DNA of 64,000 nucleotides from Halomicrobium salinisoli (lineage in GTDB: Archaea > Halobacteriota > Halobacteria > Halobacteriales > Haloarculaceae), in NCBI RefSeq assembly GCF_020405185.1, contig NZ_CP084463.1, positions 248,001 through 312,000 on the forward strand. Reading direction: 5' to 3'. This document shows positions 46,318-53,541 of the stretch, piece by piece. The position numbers and the translations under genes are program-made. Position 1 is the first letter of the stretch. Each line of letters opens with the position of its first letter. The notes under the pieces were generated by a model. That model saw only the letters and a program-made list of their open reading frames with translations. It had not been told where the DNA came from and made no database searches.

Positions 46318-47448
46318 GTGAGGGGACAGGACAAGTACGAGCGTTGTGTTGATCAGGCGTTCGCAGAATTCCGTGCCTATGACGAGGTTGTCGATATCGT
46401 GGCTGCCTGGGAGCAATTTCTCAGTGATATTGGCGTCACGAACGCGTTCGACTTCCAGTGGTTCCCGGATCCGATCACGACCGATACTGGCACCGAACAA
46501 ACACCTACGTTCACTGCATCGCTCACCCCGAAATACAGTATCGTTGCAGACGTGGTTCAGGAGGTCCCCAATGATGAGCAAGACTTCCGAGAGCGGTTAG
46601 CTCCGTTCACAGGCGTCGAGACAAGCGACGTTGCACACAACGGTACCACACCAGAGATAGTCGATATCTGCTTGCTCATCACCAGTGAGCAGGCTCAAAC
46701 CGCGCGGGTCCATCTGAATTCACTCAGTGATGCTTTCCTCCGTGATCCCCATCTTGTTCCATTAGAGTTTAGCCTCATTGACCAAGACACCACGCCGAAA
46801 TACAAGTTCGAGCGAATGTCGTTGGTTGGCGAGAATTTTCGGGACGGCTCTCTTCCGGATCACTCGCAAATGAGTGCTCGAATGTCCTCTGACGGGGACT
46901 TAGCAAGTATTCAGATCCCAATCTCGGATTTTGACCGGCATAAGGCGACTGGTGTGCTCTGCAACAAACAGCCCCCGAATCTCTATCTGGCCTGCCACAT
47001 GTGGGATCGGGTATTCTATGACCAGCTTAACGACAGTCAGCGTATTGAATGGCAGCGTGAGGATCCTGATCAGACACTTACTTTTGAAGTTGAGGTAGAC
47101 TCCCTGACGGACCAGCTCAACGAGTACTACATCCCCAATGGTTCGGTCAGTCCAGACTGGGTCGATGAAACACTGGAATATCTCTGTGTCGTCGAGACAG
47201 CGCAAAAGCTCACAGACGCCCGATATCGAATCGACTTCCGCAATCTCCGCGAGAAACGCCGGGAGTACAAAGACGTCGTGGTACGTGGCGGAGAGTTTTC
47301 GGATCTGGCAATGCTGTTCGCTGGATGGCACTGCGAGAACGAAGTTGAACTCAACAAGGACGACCTGAATGATCTTACCGAACCGAGTGAGCAGGTCGGT
47401 GACAGTGACGCGGCGGATTACACACAACCCACTATCGGGGAGTTCTGA
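46318..47448 (+). CDS. Unrecognised protein, gene 2 of the cluster, possible degenerate nuclease fold
   Basis: A 376-residue protein starting at GTG 46318, 6 bases after gene 1. Residues about 55-85 (TPTFTASLTPKYSIVADVVQ) have the hydrophobic pattern of the core of PD-(D/E)xK nucleases, whose usual form is TPDF...IVxEIK, but the catalytic Asp and Lys are missing here. This is a weak pattern match only. The C-terminal part is helical and ends in an acidic, low-complexity tail. The downstream gene starts 5 bases after the stop. Confidence 0.55.
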   Translation: MRGQDKYERCVDQAFAEFRAYDEVVDIVAAWEQFLSDIGVTNAFDFQWFPDPITTDTGTEQTPTFTASLTPKYSIVADVVQEVPNDEQDFRERLAPFTGVETSDVAHNGTTPEIVDICLLITSEQAQTARVHLNSLSDAFLRDPHLVPLEFSLIDQDTTPKYKFERMSLVGENFRDGSLPDHSQMSARMSSDGDLASIQIPISDFDRHKATGVLCNKQPPNLYLACHMWDRVFYDQLNDSQRIEWQREDPDQTLTFEVEVDSLTDQLNEYYIPNGSVSPDWVDETLEYLCVVETAQKLTDARYRIDFRNLREKRREYKDVVVRGGEFSDLAMLFAGWHCENEVELNKDDLNDLTEPSEQVGDSDAADYTQPTIGEF

Positions 47449-47453
47449 CCGAT

Positions 47454-48107
47454 ATGACGGATGATGGCTCTTCGGCGGACTCTGAGCGGGAGTCGCATCT
47501 GCATCTGGCGGAGAAGTACGACCGAATGGTCGAAAGCCAACTGAGTGCTCTCTCCAATGTTGACACGAATGCTTGGCGGGCTGCTCGCCTCATAGGGGTT
47601 TTACTCGGAATACTCCTCACTGGGCTCTCGATTGTCGCCCAGGGCGAGAACGCAGAGGTAACATTCTCCCCGGCAGTATTGATCTTCTTCACTCTGGGGG
47701 TAATCTCGTTGCTGGTGTCGTTGGTGTTTGCTGCAGTCAGTATCCTCAATGTGAAAGTCGGATACGGGCCTGGAACACGCCTCACAGATGGATTGACCGA
47801 CGGCGACGTCAGCCCAGAGGCCTATCCTGCTATCGTGTCGAAGAACTTGGCAAAGAACATTAAGAAGAATAACCGTGTTCTCTCATCAAAGGCAGACAAA
47901 CTCCGGTATACGTACAACTTCCTTATTGTCGGCCTTGTATCCTTTTCAACAGGGGTCGGTTTGCTGATCATCTCTCCAGTCTGGGAAGGGGTCTTTGCAG
48001 TTAGCCTCGCCTCTGTACTGGTAATGCTTGGAATATCCCATTATATTCTCAACAAGAAGTACGATGGCGAAGCCGAAGGAACTGAGCACGACGGTCCAGA
48101 TAATTAA
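47454..48107 (+). CDS. Four-helix membrane protein, gene 3 of the cluster
   Basis: A 217-residue protein. A polar N-terminal helix (ESHLHLAEKYDRMVESQLSAL) precedes two membrane helices near 45-63 and 72-98, a loop of about 55 residues facing the cytoplasm with KNLAKNIKKNNRVLSSKADKL, and two further helices near 150-172 and 175-198. The plan resembles membrane effectors of several antiviral systems (2TM and 4TM SLATT- or Pycsar-type), but I see no sequence signature that identifies it. If the cluster is a defence system, this would be the membrane-disrupting part. Confidence 0.6.
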   Translation: MTDDGSSADSERESHLHLAEKYDRMVESQLSALSNVDTNAWRAARLIGVLLGILLTGLSIVAQGENAEVTFSPAVLIFFTLGVISLLVSLVFAAVSILNVKVGYGPGTRLTDGLTDGDVSPEAYPAIVSKNLAKNIKKNNRVLSSKADKLRYTYNFLIVGLVSFSTGVGLLIISPVWEGVFAVSLASVLVMLGISHYILNKKYDGEAEGTEHDGPDN

Positions 48108-48167
48108 CCTCTGATATACATCGTAGGCTGGTACGGCAGTCGACTATCCGATTGCTTGCGTGGGGGA

Positions 48168-48187
48168 CGAGAAGGTACACCTTCTCG
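48168..48187. promoter_or_regulatory. 9-2-9 perfect palindrome at the recombinase gene
   Basis: CGAGAAGGT, central AC, ACCTTCTCG. Nine-base arms around a dinucleotide are the geometry of serine-recombinase crossover sites, which are cut with a 2-base stagger. A second short inverted repeat cgaca/tgtcg overlaps its right end (48186-48198), and TTTA of the probable promoter is at 48213-48216. It may be the recombination site, an autoregulatory operator or both. Confidence 0.5.
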
Positions 48188-48246
48188 ACAGACTGTCGGA
48201 AAGGGTGCGGGGTTTAAGTCGGACGCCCGCGTCCGAGAAGATAACC

Positions 48247-49011
48247 GTGAACGCAGCAATCTATGCTCGCGTCTCGACTGCAGACCAGAATCTCCAGCGG
48301 CAACTCGACGAGTGCCACGACTACCTCGACCAGCACTATCCGGGCACTGAACAGGCCGACGAGTATGCCGATATCGTCTCTGGTGCCAATGAGAACAATG
48401 GTGACGAGTATCAGCGGCTCTGGGATGCCATTGATGCTGGCGAGTACGACGTCGTAGTCGTCCACGAAATCTCTCGGCTCTCCCGGCTGGGGCCGACCGA
48501 GATTCACCAGTTCATCCAGCACTGCCTCGAACATGGTACTGGCATCGAGAGTCTTGACGTCGGGCTCTCGATTCGTGTGGACGATCCTGCTCTTCAGCAG
48601 ACCGTCTATACTATGATCGCCAATATCATGGGCGACCTAGCGAAGATCGAGCATCAGCAAAAGCTCGACCGGATCTCCTCAGGAATTCGCACTGCCCAAC
48701 GGGCTGGAAAATGGACTGGGCGTGCCCCCCGCGGGTTCTACGTCGGCGACGACAAGCGACTGCACGTCGATCCAGAGGAATTCCTCAACACCCGCCACGC
48801 GATCGAACGGGTGGTTGCCGGGGAGAGTAAACGCCAGGTGGCGAAGGACTCTGGTATCCCCCGAAGCACGCTTTCGGACCTCTGCAGTGACGAAGAGCGC
48901 AGAGCGATGTATCTCGAAGGGACGGCTGATGATGATCGCGTCGAGGCAGCACTCGATGAGATCCATCCGTTACCTGAAAGCGGGAATGACTCGCGTAATT
49001 GTAACAGCTAA
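48247..49011 (+). CDS. Serine recombinase (resolvase family)
   Basis: A 254-residue small serine recombinase. The catalytic domain starts AAIYARVSTADQNLQRQ with nucleophile Ser10, then VVVVHEISRLSRLGPTE, the arginine-bearing active-site strand, and the long helix E with ANIMGDLAKIEHQQKLDRI. A C-terminal helix-turn-helix (GESKRQVAKDSGIPRSTLSDL) binds DNA. I chose GTG 48247, which begins the domain directly; an in-frame GTG at 48160 would translate through the palindrome. No TnpB gene is adjacent, so this is not an IS607-type element. It may excise, invert or resolve part of the island. Confidence 0.85.
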   Translation: MNAAIYARVSTADQNLQRQLDECHDYLDQHYPGTEQADEYADIVSGANENNGDEYQRLWDAIDAGEYDVVVVHEISRLSRLGPTEIHQFIQHCLEHGTGIESLDVGLSIRVDDPALQQTVYTMIANIMGDLAKIEHQQKLDRISSGIRTAQRAGKWTGRAPRGFYVGDDKRLHVDPEEFLNTRHAIERVVAGESKRQVAKDSGIPRSTLSDLCSDEERRAMYLEGTADDDRVEAALDEIHPLPESGNDSRNCNS

Positions 49012-49086
49012 CTTCTTCTTGATCTGTTAGAGGGTCCCGGAGCCGATGCTTACTTATTTGGCACCCTGGGATAGAAATGGCCCTTA

Positions 49087-49503
49087 ATGAGTAGCCAACC
49101 AGGTCTCGTATTGGAATCGACGGCCTATGACGAGGTGACTAAGGCAATAGAACAGTTACGAGAAGAGGGGATCAACGACAACCATCGTGTAATTTGGAAG
49201 ACTGAAACGCGTGACTTTGGTGCAACCAATTATACTATTGAAAAATTCGGTAGTAAGTTAGGCGAATCAACGATGCATATCATTGGTGGTCGGGGAGGCC
49301 AATACGAGATCATACCGAAACCGAATGATTCTGTGTGGATCAAGTACAAGGATCCAGATCCATCCCGGAGTGGTTGGGAGGAAGAACTAACGCAACTTGC
49401 TATACTCACTCCTGAGTTCGAGTATGTCCACGAGGAAGGATGGCGGGCATTTTTCTCCGATGCATTCCAGATTATCGAAGAAGTCCGAGATGAGTACCGA
49501 TAA
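49087..49503 (+). CDS. Small protein of unknown function before the defence cassette
   Basis: A 138-residue alpha/beta protein with no family that I recognise. It has KTETRDFGATNYTIEKFGSKLGESTMHIIGGRGGQYEI and an aromatic C-terminus (GWRAFFSDAFQIIEEVRDEYR). The DNA is AT-rich, and cttacttattt at 49047-49058 is a plausible promoter about 30 bases upstream. It is separated by 89 bases from the DUF499-type gene and could be an accessory gene of that cassette. Confidence 0.5.
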   Translation: MSSQPGLVLESTAYDEVTKAIEQLREEGINDNHRVIWKTETRDFGATNYTIEKFGSKLGESTMHIIGGRGGQYEIIPKPNDSVWIKYKDPDPSRSGWEEELTQLAILTPEFEYVHEEGWRAFFSDAFQIIEEVRDEYR

Positions 49504-49592
49504 ATGAAATCGAGAAGCCTATCGGACGCTCTGAATATCGAAAGAAGTGACTTGATGCTCGCATCCCTCTCTATTGAGTTAGATATGGAACC

Positions 49593-52500
49593 ATGAGCAG
49601 TTCTAGGTACCCGCAGTTGTTCGAGGCGTGTACGCCTCGTGGCGATGTCCTCGACGGAACGCTCCAAGAAGACCAATTCGCGGCCAGTCTGGCCACTGTA
49701 GCCCATTCGCCGGATGATGCTGCGCCCGTCTATCGAGACGCAACCAGGTTCTTCGATATGACCTATCCGACGGACGGGCTGCGAACACTATTAAGTAATC
49801 TTACCGGCCGATTCCTAGCTGCGGGCGGTTACGACGACGGCGGATACTCAAGCAGTATCCTCTGTCTCGATACTCGATTCGGCGGCGGGAAGACGCATGA
49901 CCTCATCGCGTCGTACCACCTAGCGACCGATCCCTCCGCGGTCGACAATCTCGATAACCACCTCGTTGACGACGCGGAAGAGCTCGGCTCCGAGTATCTC
50001 AACGCCGCCGAGAACGGGCTCTCGGTCGATACGGCAGTGTTCGTCGGTGGGCACATTGACGCTCGAAACGCTCGGAGCGATCGATCTGACCCGGACGCCC
50101 CCAACACGCGGACGATGTGGGGTGAACTCGCCTACCAGCTCTACGGGCTCGACGGATACGAGTACCTCAAGGAGTACGACCAAGATCGCAATGCCCCCGG
50201 TGGCAACACGCTCAAAGGGCTGTTCGATCTCGGCGACGAGCCCGCGCTTATCCTCATCGACGAAATCGCTGCCTATCTCGAAGCGGCCTCCGCGGTCGAA
50301 GTCGGAACGACGACGCTCGCTGATCAGACGCTGAGTTTCGTCCTCTCGCTACTGGAGACCGCCTCCGAAGTCGACAACGTCACCGTCGTGTACAGCATCG
50401 CCGACACCGCGTTCGAGGAGGAGGCCGATGACGTCCGCACACTGATCGACGAACTCAACCAGATCGGTCGTCGGCAGCACAAGACTGTTACACCAACGTC
50501 GGAAAACGAGGTCGGCAAGGTTCTGCAGCACCGCCTCTTCGAAGAGATCGACCGATCGGACGCCGAAGAGCTCGCCGAGTCGTACTTCCAGTACTACGCG
50601 GACAGTGACCGACAGTTCCCGCAAGAGGCGACTGACGCGAGCTTCGTCGAGCGGATGGAACGGGAGTATCCTTTCCATCCGACGATCATCGATACGCTCA
50701 CCGAGAAGATCGACACGATCCCGAAGTTCCAGCGGACACGCGGCGCACTCAAGCTACTCGCTCGCGCCGTCTACTACCTATGGAACAACAAACCGGAGCA
50801 CTACGATCGTCACTGGATCCGGCTGTACGATCTAACTCCCTCCGATAATGCTCCCGACGGGAGTATCGATTCAACGCTCCGCGAGACGCTCTTCGAGTTT
50901 GTTGACCTCAGCGCGGCCGTCTCAGCGGACATCTACAGTGAGGACGACACGGCGCACGCCCAACTCGAGGATCGCAAGTGGACCGAGAAGGGGATCCCAC
51001 CGCTGGGCAGTCACCTGACGACCACGGTCCTCTGGCACAGTCTGGCCTACGGAGAGCAGGCAACCGGGCTCACGCGGGCAGACATGAATGCCGCGCTCGG
51101 TCATCCGGACATCCGCTTCGACAACTATGACTCGGCGCTAGAGGCGCTGGCAGGCGGCGACATGAGCGTCGCGTGCTACTATCTCTACGACGAGGAGCGC
51201 GTCCGGTTCAAGTCCGATCCGAACCTCATCCGTATCATCGACCAGCGCGTCGACAACACGCCCGATGCACAGGCTCGCAACCGGTTTGAGTCGCGCCTGG
51301 AGAACTCCGAGATTGGGACCGGCGGTTTCGAGACCGTCGTGTTCCCGGAGGCCCCGGCCGATTTACCGGACAAGGCCACGCCGCAGCTCGCCGTCATGCA
51401 CATGGATACTGCACCGGTGTCCGACGGCGGCAGCGAAATCCCCGAGAAGATCCAGACACTGTACCAGAAATCCGCCTCGAAGCACGGCGGCGAGACCCAG
51501 AGCCGGGTCTACAAGAATTACGTGCTCTTCCTCGCACCGGACGAAGAACGTATCCAGAGTGCCATCGACGAGGCCCGGCAACTAGAGGCGATCGAGGCGC
51601 TGCTGGACGACTCCCAGCAGACTGCCGATCTCTCAAACGACCAGATCGAGGAACTTCGCGAGCGCCGGGATCAAACGCACGGCCTGTTAGGTGAGCTCGT
51701 CCGCGGCGTGTATCGTCACCTGTACTACGTCGAACGCGACGGCCTGACCCATCTCACGATCAACGCGACCGAGGCCAATGGCGGAACGACGCTCGTCAAT
51801 GCCGTCGAGGAGACCCTAGAGGGGCGGTTGATCCGCGCCGACGCGTCCCCGAAGGGGGTCGCGTTCTTCAAGCAGAAGCTCTGGCAGCAGACTCAGGACA
51901 GTATGACCACCGAGCAGCTGGTCTCGCAGTTCGCGAAGAAACCTGGGCTGCCCTACCTCCTCAACACGAAGCCGCTGCGGAAGACGATCGCGAAGATGGT
52001 CGACGATGCCGGCTACGCCTACTGGGATAGCGCGGCCGGCGAGAACGGGCTCGCGTACTGGGACGGCGACGAGGACGATCGGCCAGCCAACTGGCAGAAG
52101 GCCAATCCGCTTTCGGAGTCGCCGGACGTCCAGACGACCATCGAAGATTCAGATGTGAAGATCGGTGATAACTACGTTGTCTACACTGACATCGAGGCGC
52201 TTCTGGATGTCCACCATGACAGCATTCAACCGCCGAAGACGGAGACGACAACGTGCGCTGAGGATGGCTGCAACGTCGAAGTCAGTGAGGTCGGCGACTA
52301 CTGTCCTGAACACGAGCCTGACGACTACGAGTGCGCGAGCTGCGGAAAGACCGTCGCGAGCCGGAGCGAGTTGGACGCGAATGGACTGTGTCGTAACTGT
52401 GCGCGACCAGACGACTGGGAGCAGTCGACGAGTCTGATGGCGGCGTCACGGGCCTTCAATGAGGTGCGGACCCACGCCCTCGGGAAAACGACGTCCGGTG

Positions 52501-52898
52501 GGGATCCTGGCGTCGATCGGGTCACTGTCGAGGTCGGTGGCGACGACCAACTCTCGAAAGGGTCGTTCATTGCCCAACGCCAAGCATTCAAGGACCGTGC
52601 CGATAGTGTCTCCGTTCGGATGCAGTACGAGACGGAGTCGTCGGACGGTGCGACGTACCAGGCGCAATTCACCGGCGGGCTCGACGAGTTCTCGCGCGTG
52701 ACGAACCAGCCGGATCCGTTCGGCGACGCCTCACGGATCGAGCTGAAGTTCCGGATTGAGCTGGACGATCCCGAACCGATTACCGACACCGAGGACGACG
52801 TGCTGGCGGATCTCCAGGACGAACTCGGACAGACCAATATCGATGTGAAGGTTCAAGCAAGAGGGCCGGTCGAAGTACCGGCAGAAGCTCAACGATGA
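49593..52898 (+). CDS. DUF499-type P-loop ATPase of the defence cassette
   Basis: An 1101-residue ATPase. Walker A is unusual, TRFGGGKTH (94-102), the hallmark of the DUF499 anti-phage-associated ATPases. Walker B ALILIDEIAAYLEAA follows near residue 212. AAA-like sensor residues are seen in VVYSIADTAFEEE. Two Cys/His clusters near residues 885-935 (CAEDGCNVEVSE, CPEHEP, CASCGK, CRNC) form zinc fingers. The last 160 residues are a separate beta-rich domain. The family sits beside DUF1156 methylases and helicases in defence islands. The stop overlaps the next gene by ATGA. Confidence 0.87.
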   Translation: MSSSRYPQLFEACTPRGDVLDGTLQEDQFAASLATVAHSPDDAAPVYRDATRFFDMTYPTDGLRTLLSNLTGRFLAAGGYDDGGYSSSILCLDTRFGGGKTHDLIASYHLATDPSAVDNLDNHLVDDAEELGSEYLNAAENGLSVDTAVFVGGHIDARNARSDRSDPDAPNTRTMWGELAYQLYGLDGYEYLKEYDQDRNAPGGNTLKGLFDLGDEPALILIDEIAAYLEAASAVEVGTTTLADQTLSFVLSLLETASEVDNVTVVYSIADTAFEEEADDVRTLIDELNQIGRRQHKTVTPTSENEVGKVLQHRLFEEIDRSDAEELAESYFQYYADSDRQFPQEATDASFVERMEREYPFHPTIIDTLTEKIDTIPKFQRTRGALKLLARAVYYLWNNKPEHYDRHWIRLYDLTPSDNAPDGSIDSTLRETLFEFVDLSAAVSADIYSEDDTAHAQLEDRKWTEKGIPPLGSHLTTTVLWHSLAYGEQATGLTRADMNAALGHPDIRFDNYDSALEALAGGDMSVACYYLYDEERVRFKSDPNLIRIIDQRVDNTPDAQARNRFESRLENSEIGTGGFETVVFPEAPADLPDKATPQLAVMHMDTAPVSDGGSEIPEKIQTLYQKSASKHGGETQSRVYKNYVLFLAPDEERIQSAIDEARQLEAIEALLDDSQQTADLSNDQIEELRERRDQTHGLLGELVRGVYRHLYYVERDGLTHLTINATEANGGTTLVNAVEETLEGRLIRADASPKGVAFFKQKLWQQTQDSMTTEQLVSQFAKKPGLPYLLNTKPLRKTIAKMVDDAGYAYWDSAAGENGLAYWDGDEDDRPANWQKANPLSESPDVQTTIEDSDVKIGDNYVVYTDIEALLDVHHDSIQPPKTETTTCAEDGCNVEVSEVGDYCPEHEPDDYECASCGKTVASRSELDANGLCRNCARPDDWEQSTSLMAASRAFNEVRTHALGKTTSGGDPGVDRVTVEVGGDDQLSKGSFIAQRQAFKDRADSVSVRMQYETESSDGATYQAQFTGGLDEFSRVTNQPDPFGDASRIELKFRIELDDPEPITDTEDDVLADLQDELGQTNIDVKVQARGPVEVPAEAQR

Positions 52899-53539
52899 CC
52901 TCCAGACCCACCACGGACGCGGAGCCTGAGGCGACGAGCCCGCTAGCACAGGATACGCCCGCCGCCACCCCCTCCGGGAGTAGCGTATACGGTGGCCGGC
53001 CGACGTTCGCGCTCACTCGTCGTGATGGGGCCGACGGGGCCGCGCTCACGCTGTACGAACTGCTGCCTGAGGACCAGGCTGCTGCGCGTCGCGAGCGGCT
53101 AGAGCGCGGGGGGTCGAACCGGAAGCTCGTGATCAAGCCGTTCGAGGACGTCTTCGATGGGTCCACCGCCTCAGCGTTCGATCGTTGGTCGTGGGAAGGA
53201 TGGACGGCCGTGAAGATCACGCGGCTCTCGGGAACGCGACTACGATCGATCCTGCCACTCGTCCGCCAGACGCTTGGGAACACCGATCTCGACGAATCGA
53301 TCGCGACGAGCAATGGAGACACCGACGTCTTCCTTCCGGAGACATCGGGTGTTCGACTCGCGCTCGGCTTCCTCGGGATCAAGCCAATCCAGCGCGTTGA
53401 TCGGATGCGCGCATTTTGCCGAGGTGTTGCTCAAATGAGTGATGAAGAGTGCTACTACTGGCACGCGAAGTGCCGATCCCCCACTACACCGAACGGCGAA
53501 AAGGCACTACGGACGTTACTTACAGATCATATCCACTAA
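52895..53539 (+). CDS. Small conserved protein of the cassette (DUF3780/DUF7680-like)
   Basis: A 214-residue protein coupled to the DUF499-type gene by a 4-base overlap and followed 2 bases later by the methylase. The N-terminal 30 residues are low-complexity. The C-terminal half has VRLALGFLGIKPIQRVDRMRAFCRGVAQMSDEECYYWHAKC in separate conserved blocks, which I associate with the small protein regularly found between DUF499 and DUF1156 genes. Its biochemical role is unknown, and the exact domain name is uncertain. Base composition becomes AT-rich at about 53405, within this gene. Confidence 0.7.
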   Translation: MTSRPTTDAEPEATSPLAQDTPAATPSGSSVYGGRPTFALTRRDGADGAALTLYELLPEDQAAARRERLERGGSNRKLVIKPFEDVFDGSTASAFDRWSWEGWTAVKITRLSGTRLRSILPLVRQTLGNTDLDESIATSNGDTDVFLPETSGVRLALGFLGIKPIQRVDRMRAFCRGVAQMSDEECYYWHAKCRSPTTPNGEKALRTLLTDHIH

Positions 53540-53541
53540 CG

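Noticed and set aside
45193..48107. Kiwa or CBASS/Pycsar assignment for the three-gene cluster
   Set aside because: The four-helix protein invites the comparison, but I see no DUF4868, cyclase or nucleotidyltransferase motifs in the partners.
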